DNA from: Polyangium sp. 6x1
GTDB taxonomy: Bacteria; Myxococcota_A; Polyangia; Polyangiales; Polyangiaceae
Direction: 5' to 3'
Assembly (NCBI RefSeq): GCF_029946515.1
Contig: NZ_JARZHH010000025.1
Coordinates: 62,001-126,000, forward strand
Length of the DNA stretch: 64,000 bases
The translations under genes were made by a program, and so were the position numbers. A model generated the notes under the pieces. It was not told the DNA's origin, did no database searches, and saw only the letters and a list, made by a program, of their open reading frames with translations. Positions 23,297 to 31,846 of this stretch are shown one piece after another. The number at the start of each line of letters is the position of its first letter. The first letter of the stretch is position 1.

Positions 23297-24975
23297 TGCG
23301 CCTGCCCGCGCCTCTCGCCTCGCTCGTCCTCGCCGCGCTCGCCGCGGGGTGCGGCGGCGCGCCCGTGACGCCCACGAAACCCGCGACGGCGACCCCTGCG
23401 CCTCCCCGCGTGCTCTCGGGCCGCGCCGATGGACGCGCGCTCCTCACCGCGGACGCCGCGCGCGTGCAGGCCGCGGGCGCGGGCGCGCTGGAGGTCGTCT
23501 CCTCGGAATATCTCTCCGAGGGCGACAGGCTCGGCGCGTTCGTCGAGGTCCCGCTCGACGCGTGCGCGCTCGTCATGGCGCGCGGCTCTCCCTCGGTCGT
23601 CGACGTGGATCTCTTCGCGTACGAGGACGACGGCGCGAGCTTCGCCGTGGACGAGTCGACCGACGCGCGCCCCGCGCTCCTCGTCTGCCCGCCGCACCCG
23701 AAGCGCCTCTGGCTCGCCGCGCGTGTCGTGTCGGGCTCGGGCCTCGTCGGCCTCGGCGTGCAGAGCGTGCCGACGTCGGCCGTGGCCGCGGTCGAGCAGG
23801 CCGCCGGCGCGCGCGGCCGATCGGGCGGCGAGACGGGCCGGCTCGAAGCGTGGCCGGGGCTCGAAGCGAAGCTCATCGCGCATCGCGCGTGGCTCGGCGG
23901 CCGCTGGGAGGACGTGCGCCGCGCCGCCGTGCCGGTCGCGCCTCGCGCCGCCACGCGCCTCACGGTCGCCGTCGAGGCGGGCCGTTGCCTCGACGTCTTC
24001 GTCTCCCCGAGCGACGAGATCGGCTCCCTCGAGGTCCTCGCCGAGGACCCCGCGGGCCGCATCCTCGCCCGCGGCAAGGAGCGCGGCAAAGACCGCGCGA
24101 TCGTCCTCTGCTCGGCGACCACCAACGAGGTCACGGTCGCGATCCGGCCGCGCGCTTCCACGGGGCTCGTCGCCGTCGTCGCGAGCCGCTCCGCGCCGGG
24201 CGCGGGCGCGGCCCTCGACGTGTCTGCCCGCGCGGAGCACGTCACCGAGACACGCGAGCTCGACGCGGCCCGCGCGGCCCTCGCGAAGGACCTCGCCGGC
24301 AAGGGCCTCGGCGCCCCGAAGACCGTCTTCGTCGGCTCGGCCAAGCTCGGCAGCCGCGCCGCCACCTCGCTCGATTTGCCCGCTGGCTGCGCGCGCATCG
24401 ACGTCGTCGCGGGCAAGCCCCTCGCCGACGCCTCGGCCTCGCTCTGGAACGATCGCGGCGCGCTCCTCGCCGAGGGCCGCGGCGGCGCGGGCGTCACGCT
24501 CTTCGCTTGTGGCCCGAGCGGCCCTGCGCGGCTCGACGTCGAGGCCCTCGCGCGCCCGGGCCCCTTCGCCGTCGAGCTCCGCAAGGACGACGCCGCGCCT
24601 GCCGCGCTCGTCGCGCATCCCCTGGCCGCCGCGCGCCTGCTCGCCGTCCTCGACGCCGGCGGCGCGCGGATCTCGGCCGCGGCGGCCTCCGCGGCCCAGG
24701 TCGTCTCCCTCGACGCCGGGGCGCGGACGTCCTTGCCCTTCGACGTCCCTGCGCGCGGCTGCGTCGAGGTCGCGGCGGCGCTCGATCGAGGCGGCAGCGG
24801 CCTCGATCTGCGCCTCGCCGACGCCTCCACCGGCGAGAACACCGTCACCCGCGGCCGGTTCGTCCTGACCGACCGCCTCTGCGCCGGCGACGCGGGGGCC
24901 AAGGGCAACGCGGAGCTCCGCCTCCTCGCGGGCAAGGCGGACGCCCTCGTGCTCGTGCGCCCGCTCGCGCCCTAG
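23296..24975 (+). CDS. Large secreted lipoprotein of unknown function
   Basis: The start overlaps the previous stop as TGATG. A lipoprotein signal (LASLVLAALAAGCGG, Cys about residue 19) is followed by a Thr/Pro-rich linker and four or more repeated beta modules of about 120 residues. Each contains a cysteine pair region such as LVCPPHPKRLW, GRCLDVFVSP, IVLCSATTNEVT and TLFACGPSGPARL. The modules resemble bacterial pre-peptidase or Ig-like domains, but no family can be named. It probably sits on the outer membrane surface and may bind partner proteins or polymers. Co-directional with the sulfur operon, though a functional link is not evident. Confidence 0.65.
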   Translation: MRLPAPLASLVLAALAAGCGGAPVTPTKPATATPAPPRVLSGRADGRALLTADAARVQAAGAGALEVVSSEYLSEGDRLGAFVEVPLDACALVMARGSPSVVDVDLFAYEDDGASFAVDESTDARPALLVCPPHPKRLWLAARVVSGSGLVGLGVQSVPTSAVAAVEQAAGARGRSGGETGRLEAWPGLEAKLIAHRAWLGGRWEDVRRAAVPVAPRAATRLTVAVEAGRCLDVFVSPSDEIGSLEVLAEDPAGRILARGKERGKDRAIVLCSATTNEVTVAIRPRASTGLVAVVASRSAPGAGAALDVSARAEHVTETRELDAARAALAKDLAGKGLGAPKTVFVGSAKLGSRAATSLDLPAGCARIDVVAGKPLADASASLWNDRGALLAEGRGGAGVTLFACGPSGPARLDVEALARPGPFAVELRKDDAAPAALVAHPLAAARLLAVLDAGGARISAAAASAAQVVSLDAGARTSLPFDVPARGCVEVAAALDRGGSGLDLRLADASTGENTVTRGRFVLTDRLCAGDAGAKGNAELRLLAGKADALVLVRPLAP

Positions 24976-25036
24976 AAACCACCGAAACCACCCGACCTCT
25001 CCTCCAGGACCGCCCCGCGGCGTTATGCTGGGGCCG

Positions 25037-25540
25037 ATGTCCTCCTCGCTCCGCCCCGGTCTCCTCGTGTTCTCCCTCCTCGGGCTCGCGGCCTGCGCGG
25101 AGATCGAGGCCGCGCCTCCGCCCCTGCATCCTCGCGGGAGCGCCTCCTCCGACGCGACCGTCGCGGCCGCGGATCCTGCGCCGCCCAAGCCCGCGGCCCC
25201 TGCGGAGGGCGCGCGGAACGAAGCGCTCGCGCCGCGCATCGGCGTCGAGGGCGTGGCGGACGGCCACCAGGCGCTCGCCGACGCGATCGTCTCCGCCTCC
25301 AAAACGCCGATGGCCGAATGCCGCGCGAACGGCGGCGGCGGCACTGTCCGCATCCGGGTCGCGGGCAACCACACCTCCGCTTCCTTCGCCGTCGACCCTG
25401 GCTCCACGGCCGACGACAAGATGCGCCATTGCGTGCTCGAAGCCCTCTCCACGCTCGACGTCCCCGACACGCTCTCGCAATCGAGCCCCTCCTCGCGCCC
25501 CTCCTCGGGCTTCTCCTCGATCATCACCGTTCAGTGGTAA
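25037..25540 (+). CDS. Small lipoprotein, TonB/AgmX-like C-terminal pattern
   Basis: The product (167 residues) has a lipoprotein signal ending LGLAACAE and a Pro/Ala linker. The C-terminal domain (ALADAIVSASKTPMAECRANG, then VRIRVAGNH and DDKMRHCVLEAL) resembles the small C-terminal domain common in myxobacterial AgmX/PglI-type and energy-transducer proteins, where a strand and helix end in I-T-V. The cysteine pair is conserved in that layout. ATG 25037 is preferred over ATG 25025, which adds four residues. The gene lies 61 bases after the preceding lipoprotein. Confidence 0.6.
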   Translation: MSSSLRPGLLVFSLLGLAACAEIEAAPPPLHPRGSASSDATVAAADPAPPKPAAPAEGARNEALAPRIGVEGVADGHQALADAIVSASKTPMAECRANGGGGTVRIRVAGNHTSASFAVDPGSTADDKMRHCVLEALSTLDVPDTLSQSSPSSRPSSGFSSIITVQW

Positions 25541-25552
25541 AGACCGCGCGGC

Positions 25553-26686
25553 ATGCATTCGAGCGACGACACCGGAACCCCCACGCTCCACGCCCCGCAG
25601 AAGGACGCCTCCTCGGGCCTGCTCACCGTGCGTGATTTCGAGCGGGCCGCGCGCGCCGCGCTCTCGGCCATGGCCTACGATTATTATCGCTCCGGCGCCG
25701 ACGCCGAGCGCACGCTCCGGGAGAACCTGCGCGCCTATCGCCGCTGGGAGATTCATTCGCGCGTCCTCGTCGACGTCTCGCGCCTCACCCTCGAAACCGA
25801 GATCCTCGGCGCGCCCGTCTCGATGCCGATCCTCATCGCGCCGACGGCCTATCACAAGCTCGCGCACCCCGAAGGCGAGCTCGCCACCGCCCGCGCCGCC
25901 ACCCGCGCCGGCACGCTTTATACCGTCTCCACCCTCGCCACGACCTCCCTCGAAGACATCGCGCGCGCCTCGAAAGGCCCGCTCTGGTTCCAGCTCTACG
26001 TGCACAAAGACCGCGAGCTCACCCGCTCGCTCGTGGAGCGCGCCGAGGCCGCCGGATATCGCGCCATCGTCCTCACCGTCGACACCCCCGTCCTCGGCCG
26101 CCGCCTCCGCGACGTGCGCAACGGGTTCGGCCTGCCGAACGGCCTCGTCATGGCGAACCTCGTGGACACGAAGGTCGCCGCCGGCGCCTCGGGATCGGCC
26201 CTCCACCGGTACATCGCGTCGCGGCACGACGCCTCGCTCTCCTGGCGCGACGTCGAGTGGCTGCGCGGCATCACCCGCCTACCTTTGATCCTCAAAGGAA
26301 TCGTTCGTCCGGACGATACATTGCTCGCGATCGACGCCGGCGCCGCCGGGATCATCGTCTCGAACCACGGCGCGCGTCAGCTCGACAGCGCGCCGGCCAC
26401 GCTCGACGTCCTGCCGCGCGTCGTCGAGGCCGCGGGGGGCCGGGTCCCCGTGCTCGTCGACGGCGGCGTGCGTTGGGGGACGGACGTGCTCAAGGCGCTC
26501 GCGCTCGGCGCGCGCGCGGTCATGCTCGGCCGGCCTGTCCTGTGGGGGCTCGCGACGGCCGGCGAGGCGGGCGTCTTGCGGGTCCTCGACATCCTGCGCG
26601 ACGAGCTCGCGACGGCCATGGCGCTCGCTGGTTGCCCCTCGCTCGCGTCGATTGATCGCGCTCTCGTCGAACGACGGCCGCGGTAG
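25553..26686 (+). CDS. FMN-dependent alpha-hydroxy-acid oxidase/dehydrogenase
   Basis: The TIM-barrel flavoenzyme of 377 residues has the family's ordered motifs: YDYYRSGADAERTLREN near residue 43, PILIAPTAYHKLAHPEGE near 87, WFQLYVHKDR, LTVDTPVLGRRLRDVRNGF, the FMN-binding lysine in LILKGIV, and SNHGARQLD with the catalytic histidine near 267. It oxidises an L-2-hydroxy acid such as lactate or glycolate, giving a 2-oxo acid. Whether the electrons go to oxygen or a quinone cannot be told. The ATG at 25553 follows the lipoprotein gene by 12 bases. Confidence 0.9.
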   Translation: MHSSDDTGTPTLHAPQKDASSGLLTVRDFERAARAALSAMAYDYYRSGADAERTLRENLRAYRRWEIHSRVLVDVSRLTLETEILGAPVSMPILIAPTAYHKLAHPEGELATARAATRAGTLYTVSTLATTSLEDIARASKGPLWFQLYVHKDRELTRSLVERAEAAGYRAIVLTVDTPVLGRRLRDVRNGFGLPNGLVMANLVDTKVAAGASGSALHRYIASRHDASLSWRDVEWLRGITRLPLILKGIVRPDDTLLAIDAGAAGIIVSNHGARQLDSAPATLDVLPRVVEAAGGRVPVLVDGGVRWGTDVLKALALGARAVMLGRPVLWGLATAGEAGVLRVLDILRDELATAMALAGCPSLASIDRALVERRPR

Positions 26687-26844
26687 CTGCCGCTTACCGC
26701 CTCCGCTCCCGCTTCCGCTTCCGCTTCCGCTGCCGCCGCTGCCACCCGCGCCGCCGCTGCCTGCGGTTCCGCCGGTGGTGCCGTCGCGGGCGCACCCATC
26801 ACCAGGAGCACCTCACGGCGCGTCTTCCTCTTGCTGTTCGACAT
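26687..26844 (-). pseudogene. 5' fragment of a twin-arginine-like leader gene with a Gly/Ser repeat tail
   Basis: ATG 26844 opens a frame starting MSNSKRKTRREVLLVMGAP, typical of myxobacterial secreted-protein leaders. After about 20 codons the reading becomes Ala/Glu repeats in the same frame, but Gly/Ser repeats (GGTAGSGGAGG, then SGSGSG) one frame over. The latter is the usual linker after such leaders. The simplest reading is a frameshifted and truncated lipoprotein gene whose body is missing, since the frame runs into the antisense of the oxidase gene at 26686. The hexanucleotide run GGAAGC supports slippage as the cause. Confidence 0.4.
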
Positions 26845-26944
26845 GTCGGGACCCTCCTCACTCCAGGGCCATCCACGCCCTGCGAGAGTCACTCTGCCGG
26901 ACAGATCTTTGAGAAATACTTAATGGTGGGAGGCTGTTGACGAC

Positions 26945-28024
26945 TCAGGCGCCGCCGTCGTTGCCCCGCCGCAATGCCGAGGGGGTCCGTCCGCTGTGAC
27001 GCTTCAAGGCACGGCGCAACGAGCGCGCGTCGGAGAAGCCGACCTGCTCTGCGATCTCGTCCAGGCTCTTGCCCGAGCGGTCGAGCAGCGCGACGGCCAT
27101 CTCGTAGCGGACCCCCTCGAGTAGCGCGGAGAACCGGACCCCCGCCTCGGCCAGGTGCCGTTGCAGCGTGCGGCTCGTCACCCCGAGCCGCCGCGCGGCC
27201 GAGCCCAGCGACGCCTCCGCGGCCCCGTCGAGCGCCTCGCGCAGGCTCTGCCGCACGGCCTCGACGATGTCGTCCTCCCTGGCCACCTGCTCGACCAGCG
27301 CATCGGCCTGGCGGCGCAGGTAGGCCGCCAGGCCGGGATCGGCGCTTTGGTGACGCAGATCGAGCACGGACGCCGGCAGCACGAGTTCCACGAACGGCGC
27401 TTCGAAGCGAAGGTCGGTCGTCCCGAAAAGCGCCACGTGCGGGGCAGGATCGGCGGGCGCTGCGTGCGGAAAACTCACGCGAGTGGCTTTGATGTCCACG
27501 CCGGTGAAGCGCCGCAGGATCACGACAATCGCGCCGATGCCCGCCTCCACGAGCTGGCGTGGCCATGCTGCGTCGCGCGGATCAAGGACGTAGCTTAGGT
27601 GAAGCAGGCCGTCGTCGCGCACGTGGCAGCGTCTGTTCGGCGCGCTGGAGTCGAGACGGCGACCATAATAGCCGCCGATCTCGATGGCGTCGCGGACGCT
27701 CGTGAGGGTCATGCCGAGGACGCCGGGGAGGGACATCCAGCTCGGGTCGGCCTCGCGGGCGAGGTGAATGCCGAGATTCTCGTCCCTGCTGCGCGCGCAG
27801 ATCTCTTTCAGAAGCGCGAGCGCACCGGCCTGCGGGACGCGCGCCGTGAGGTCGTCGAGCGCAGCGCGGCGGATGCCATGGTGCGCACAACGGTCCGTGA
27901 GCTCCTCCTCGGACCAGCCAGCGCGCGAGGCGTGGAGCACGAACGGTGAAATCAAGCTGGCACTGAGAGTCTTCTGTCGCGAACTGTCCGCAAAGTGTCG
28001 CATCGGGTCCTTGGAATATGACAT
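26945..28024 (-). CDS. AraC-family transcriptional regulator with arabinose-binding-like N-terminal domain
   Basis: The 359-residue protein has an N-terminal ligand domain of the PF12625 type (from about 25 to 200, including the LGIHLAREADPSWMSLPGVLGM segment). The C-terminal AraC helix-turn-helix pair spans about 255-350: ARRLGVTSRTLQRHLAEAGVRF is the first HTH, and EIAEQVGFSDARSLRRALKR with the following HSGRTPS is the second. Such proteins activate catabolic operons. It starts at ATG 28024 and is divergent from the copper enzyme gene by 33 bases, which it may control. Confidence 0.9.
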   Translation of the reverse strand: MSYSKDPMRHFADSSRQKTLSASLISPFVLHASRAGWSEEELTDRCAHHGIRRAALDDLTARVPQAGALALLKEICARSRDENLGIHLAREADPSWMSLPGVLGMTLTSVRDAIEIGGYYGRRLDSSAPNRRCHVRDDGLLHLSYVLDPRDAAWPRQLVEAGIGAIVVILRRFTGVDIKATRVSFPHAAPADPAPHVALFGTTDLRFEAPFVELVLPASVLDLRHQSADPGLAAYLRRQADALVEQVAREDDIVEAVRQSLREALDGAAEASLGSAARRLGVTSRTLQRHLAEAGVRFSALLEGVRYEMAVALLDRSGKSLDEIAEQVGFSDARSLRRALKRHSGRTPSALRRGNDGGA

Positions 28025-28057
28025 GCGGCGGCTCAGACTCGACGCCCGGAGGATAGC

Positions 28058-29359
28058 ATGCGAACTTTCCGACTTGCAATTCCCTCGTTGCTCGCGCTTA
28101 CCAGCATCGTAGGATGCGGCGGGGCCGAGGATCCGAACGAAACCGGACCGACGAACGCCACCGAGCCCACGTACTACAAGGACATTGCCCCGATCGTGAA
28201 CCGTGAGTGCGCCGGCTGCCACCAGGCGGGCGGCATTGGAAATTTCTCTCTCACCGACGCTGCAATCGCGGCGCAAATGGCGCCCGCGATGGCGGCTGCG
28301 ACCCATGCCCGCACGATGCCGCCGATGCCGGTCAACAACGACGGCTCCTGCCAAACGTTCGAGAACGCCCGGTGGCTCACCGACGAGCAGATCGCGCTCT
28401 TCCAGAGCTGGTCCAAGGCCGGCGCGCCGCTCGGCGATCCGGCCGACGCGCCCCCGCCGCCCGAGGCCAAAGGACCCACGCTCGCGGGGGACGTCCTCCA
28501 ATTCGACCTGGGCGTCGATTACACGCCCAAACCCCCCGCGGACAAGCCGGACGACTACCATTGCTTCATCGTCGATCCTGGGATCGGCGCGGATGTGTTC
28601 ATCACGGGCTACGACATCCAACCGGGCGACGGGCGGATCGTGCACCATGTGGCGCTCTTCGCTCTGCCGGACGCCCAGGCCGAGGCCGATGCGGCAGTCC
28701 TGGATGCTGCCGAGGAGGGGGCGGGGTACACGTGCTTCGGCGGCGCCGGGACCAACGCAGTCTCGCTCGTCGGCTCCTGGATCCCCGGCAGCGGTGCATC
28801 GGTTTTCCCCGAAGGCACGGGGATCCGCTATGCAGCGGGCCGCAAGATGGTCGTCCAGATGCACTACAACGTCCCGGCGACCGGAGGCCCGTTCACCGAC
28901 CGCTCCACGATGAAGCTTCAGTTCAGCAAGGATCCCGCGCTGAAACCGGCGCTCTTCCTGTCGACCGGGGCCCCCCAGATCTCGCTGCCGCCCGGACAGG
29001 AGGTCGCCGAGGCCAAAGGCGAGCTTCCTCTGTCGTTGCTTGCGCAATACTTCAACCTGCCTGATTTCAACGGGATCCGTGTCTGGGGCGTGCTCCCGCA
29101 CATGCACACGGCCGGCCGCACGCTGCGAAGCAAGGCGACGACGACGCAGGGCGCGGAGCAATGCATCACCGACGTCGACCGCTGGGACTTCCACTGGCAG
29201 AACCTGTGGTGGAACGAGACCCCGTTCGATGTGAGCGCCGACAGCACCATCAGCGTCACCTGCGGCTACGACACGCGCGGGCGCACGGAAACGACCGTAA
29301 TGGGCGAAGGGACAAGCGACGAGATGTGCGTCAACGTCCTCTACGCGACGCTTTACTGA
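28058..29359 (+). CDS. Secreted PHM-like copper type II monooxygenase with an N-terminal c-type heme motif
   Basis: The N-terminus is a lipoprotein signal ending SIVGCGG. CAGCH at about residue 52 is a c-heme attachment motif. The remaining residues form a copper type II, ascorbate-dependent monooxygenase-like pair of domains. IVHHVALF (about 196, CuH pair), VVQMHYN, HMHTAGR (about 348-350, His-x-His) and MCVNVLY (Met about 422) supply the six expected copper ligands of peptidylglycine hydroxylase. So it probably hydroxylates a substrate at the cell surface, with the heme as electron input. No substrate is indicated. Confidence 0.85.
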   Translation: MRTFRLAIPSLLALTSIVGCGGAEDPNETGPTNATEPTYYKDIAPIVNRECAGCHQAGGIGNFSLTDAAIAAQMAPAMAAATHARTMPPMPVNNDGSCQTFENARWLTDEQIALFQSWSKAGAPLGDPADAPPPPEAKGPTLAGDVLQFDLGVDYTPKPPADKPDDYHCFIVDPGIGADVFITGYDIQPGDGRIVHHVALFALPDAQAEADAAVLDAAEEGAGYTCFGGAGTNAVSLVGSWIPGSGASVFPEGTGIRYAAGRKMVVQMHYNVPATGGPFTDRSTMKLQFSKDPALKPALFLSTGAPQISLPPGQEVAEAKGELPLSLLAQYFNLPDFNGIRVWGVLPHMHTAGRTLRSKATTTQGAEQCITDVDRWDFHWQNLWWNETPFDVSADSTISVTCGYDTRGRTETTVMGEGTSDEMCVNVLYATLY

Positions 29360-29368
29360 GCGCATGCG

Positions 29369-29393
29369 GCCGGGGAGGTCTCCCCTCCCCGGC
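29369..29393 (+). terminator. Hairpin terminator after the copper monooxygenase gene
   Basis: GCCGGGGAGG at 29369-29378 pairs with CCTCCCCGGC at 29384-29393 around a 5-base loop. This perfect 10-bp GC stem lies 9 bases after the stop at 29359. A T-tract is absent, as is common in high-GC genomes, and the next gene starts 67 bases later. Confidence 0.7.
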
Positions 29394-29459
29394 TTCGTGG
29401 AACGCCGCTAAAGCGCAACGTTGGTCGAGCATTTTCGTGGATTTCTGAGCGAGGCAGTC

Positions 29460-30359
29460 ATGGCGAACTGGAAACTTTCCGATATTCCGGATCTGTCCGG
29501 GAAGACGGCAGTCGTAACCGGCGGCAATGTGGGGCTCGGCTTCAAGTCCGCCCTGGAACTCGCGCGAAAGGGCGCGGAGATCGTGATCGGCTGTCGCCGC
29601 CTCGTCAGCGGTGAGGAGGCGATCGGGCGCATCCGGCAGGAACTGCCCGCAGCGAAGCTCTCCTGCGTGGCGCTGGACCTGACCAACCTCGCTTCGGTTG
29701 CGGCGTTCGGCGCGGCCTACAAGGAGCGCCATGTTCGGCTGGACATATTGATGAACAATGCCGGCGTCGTGAACCTGGAGACCCTCCAGCGCACCAGTGA
29801 CGGGCACGAAATGCATATGGCCACCAACCATTACGGCCATTTCGCTCTGACCGCGCATCTGTTCGGCCTGTTGTGCCGCACCCGGGGCGCGCGAGTGGTG
29901 ACGCTGACCAGCGGGTCCTATCGGATGGGCGAGATCCGTTTGGACGACATGGACTGGCGCAAGCGGCGTTATTCCCGCAGATCCTATGGCGACAGCAAGC
30001 TGGCAAACCTGCTTTTCATGCGGTCGCTCCAGCAGCGGTTCGATGCGGCCGAGGCAGATGCTATTTCGGTGGCGGCCCATCCAGGCCTGACGGGCACCGA
30101 ACGCCAGCAGAGCATCGGCGTCGGCGGCATGCTGGCCAAATGGATCGCTTCTCCCGTGTCGGTCGGCGTGGCCCCGCAACTTCGGGCCGCGACAGACCCA
30201 GGCGTGAGGAAGTGCGAACTGTACGGGCCCCGTTACGTCATTCGCGGCGATGCCGTCGCGAATGAGATCAAGGGACACGGCACGGATGCCGCACTCGCGG
30301 AACGGTTGTGGTCGTTCACGGAGGAGTTGACCAACTGCCGTTTCGAGGCGGCGCGCTGA
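29460..30359 (+). CDS. Short-chain dehydrogenase/reductase, retinol-dehydrogenase-like
   Basis: The 299-residue protein begins MANWKLSDIPDLSGKTAVVT. The NAD(P) motif TGGNVGLG is at about 19-26, NNAG near 95, a catalytic Ser in VVTLTSGSYRMGE, and YGDSK (Tyr-x-x-x-Lys) at about 178. The layout matches the RDH/oxidoreductase group of classical SDRs. Codon and base composition around this gene are visibly less GC-extreme than its neighbours, and the protein looks like alpha- or betaproteobacterial SDRs, so recent acquisition is likely. ATG 29460 fits the expected short N-terminus; ATG 29421 lies upstream in frame. Confidence 0.9.
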   Translation: MANWKLSDIPDLSGKTAVVTGGNVGLGFKSALELARKGAEIVIGCRRLVSGEEAIGRIRQELPAAKLSCVALDLTNLASVAAFGAAYKERHVRLDILMNNAGVVNLETLQRTSDGHEMHMATNHYGHFALTAHLFGLLCRTRGARVVTLTSGSYRMGEIRLDDMDWRKRRYSRRSYGDSKLANLLFMRSLQQRFDAAEADAISVAAHPGLTGTERQQSIGVGGMLAKWIASPVSVGVAPQLRAATDPGVRKCELYGPRYVIRGDAVANEIKGHGTDAALAERLWSFTEELTNCRFEAAR

Positions 30360-30531
30360 ACCGATCCGTGCCGTCATGTGGCGGCGGCTTTGTCGTCCGC
30401 CCCCCTAAGTAGGAGAGCAGCGCGAACACGACGCCCGTCGCGCCGTCGCTCCCGCAACTGCGTCCGCGCTCGGATCCTCGGCGTGTGTGCCACTCGAACC
30501 CAACGGCGGATTCACCGCACTCCATCAGGTA

Positions 30532-31089
30532 TTAGGGCATGATGCACCCGTAGAGGTTGTCGAATTCCATCTCGCAACCTGTCACGGTCGGTCGATTCAT
30601 GGCATCGCATGAAAACGTGGGCATCGTGCCGATGCAGGCGAGCATCTGGTTGAAAAGGATCATGCAAGTCATTTGATTTTGCATGCAACCTTGGACGCAC
30701 GTCATTTGATCCGGGGGACCTCCGGAGCACTGAGCGGCGACCACCGGTACACAAACGTCATCACACGACAGGCATGGCGCGGGGAATACCTCGACATTCG
30801 TCCACGCTCCATCCGTGCACCGTAAGAGGTTGCAAAACGCGCAGGGGTCCTCGCAACCCGGACTGCAAACTTCACCCTCGGTCGTGCATGCGCTTCCTTC
30901 AACGGGCAAATTCATCGGATCGCATGTAACGACCATGGCTCCGCCACTCCCGGTCGAGCTCGCCGTGCTCGAACTGCTGCTCCCGCCCGCTCCGCCCTGA
31001 TCGATTGTCGTGGAGCCGCAAGCTGCGCCGTTGGCGGCCAATGCACACCCTATCGCTCCCATCATGAAATGAAACCACTTGGCACCCAT
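30532..31089 (-). CDS. Cysteine-rich lipoprotein with Ser/Gly linker
   Basis: This 185-residue lipoprotein has the signal MGAKWFHFMMGAIGCALAA... ending at Cys in NGAACGST, then a Ser/Gly/Thr linker, and a domain with 14 or more cysteines (PGCEDPCAFCNLLRC, CLSCDDVCVPVV, CVQGCMQNQMTC). This pattern is frequent in myxobacterial surface proteins that form disulfide-knotted modules. GGAG precedes ATG 31089. The gene has lower G+C than the window as a whole. Function unknown. Confidence 0.75.
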   Translation of the reverse strand: MGAKWFHFMMGAIGCALAANGAACGSTTIDQGGAGGSSSSSTASSTGSGGAMVVTCDPMNLPVEGSACTTEGEVCSPGCEDPCAFCNLLRCTDGAWTNVEVFPAPCLSCDDVCVPVVAAQCSGGPPDQMTCVQGCMQNQMTCMILFNQMLACIGTMPTFSCDAMNRPTVTGCEMEFDNLYGCIMP

Positions 31090-31163
31090 GTCGAACGCTC
31101 CTTTGTCTTGCAAACGAATGGCGGACAATTCGGCTCGAATCCACCACGCATGAGGCTTTCATA

Positions 31164-31415
31164 TCACTGTGTGCCCCCTTCGTACACCTCGGTCCACGGC
31201 GCCCCCTTCCTCAAAAGCGGTACACAAACAAATTCCGTTTGCCGAGTCCGCTCCCAGACCCGCGACCGGTTCCGCAGCACCGATCGAAGCGGTTTCACGT
31301 ATAGCGAATCGTGTTCGCGACGAAGAGCTGAGAGGACCTGTTCGAAGACGTGCGGCGTGGGAGCCGAGGCCGGCGCGGAGGGTGACGAGCTCGGCACGTG
31401 TTGCTTCGCGCTCAT
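31164..31415 (-). CDS. Possible small protein or 3' end of a broken gene
   Basis: The frame of 83 residues ends in a convincing protein-like stretch (PHVFEQVLSALRREHDSLY, then TEFVCVPLLRKGAPWTEVY). Its first 20 residues are Ser/Pro/Ala-rich. A second minus-strand stretch in another frame, from ATG 31734 (SSLRTLLIARHPRFAVWL), is also protein-like, so the whole 31164-31734 interval may be one frameshifted gene. No family is recognised. Confidence 0.35.
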   Translation of the reverse strand: MSAKQHVPSSSPSAPASAPTPHVFEQVLSALRREHDSLYVKPLRSVLRNRSRVWERTRQTEFVCVPLLRKGAPWTEVYEGGTQ

Positions 31416-31846
31416 CGAGGGGTTCGGCGCGCTCGCATGGCGCGGGCGGCTGTTCGCGCGTGGTCAAGGAAGCAAGGACGCTCGCCGCGGAGGCGCTGGA
31501 GGCGCGTGGCCCAGGAGGCGACGGCGCTCGATTCTTTTCGTCCGTGCCGAGCATCACCTGGGTCATCGCGGGATCGCCGTGGACATCGAGCCCTGCATGC
31601 GGCGCGGGTGCACGCCGCCGGACGTATCGCCCTGGTTTCCATGTCCGCCTGTAGCTATCGAGCCACACCGCGAAGCGTGGGTGGCGAGCAATGAGGAGCG
31701 TGCGAAGGGAGCTATACCACGTACGTGAGAGCATGGTTTTGGAGCGCCTGCGGTACGCACGTGCGATGACGAATTTCAGACACGCCGCCAAACGCAGCAT
31801 CGGCATGTGGCTTGCTTGGCTGAGGTGCGAGATGAGGAGCTTCCCC
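31416..31846. other. Region without a clear gene between a putative remnant and a beta-barrel gene
   Basis: Apart from the possible minus-strand coding fragment noted at 31164-31734, no intact gene, RNA or repeat is supported here. Base composition is more even than in the flanking core genes. The last stretch contains GAGGAG at about 31833, the ribosome binding site of the downstream gene. Confidence 0.35.

Noticed and set aside
26652-26912. Pro-rich plus-strand frame (repeated PLPLP)
   Set aside because: It is the complement of a GGAAGC tract in a minus-strand leader remnant and has no other coding signal.
29340-29400. A factor-independent terminator with T-tract
   Set aside because: The hairpin is present but no T-tract follows; it was listed as a hairpin terminator with reduced confidence.
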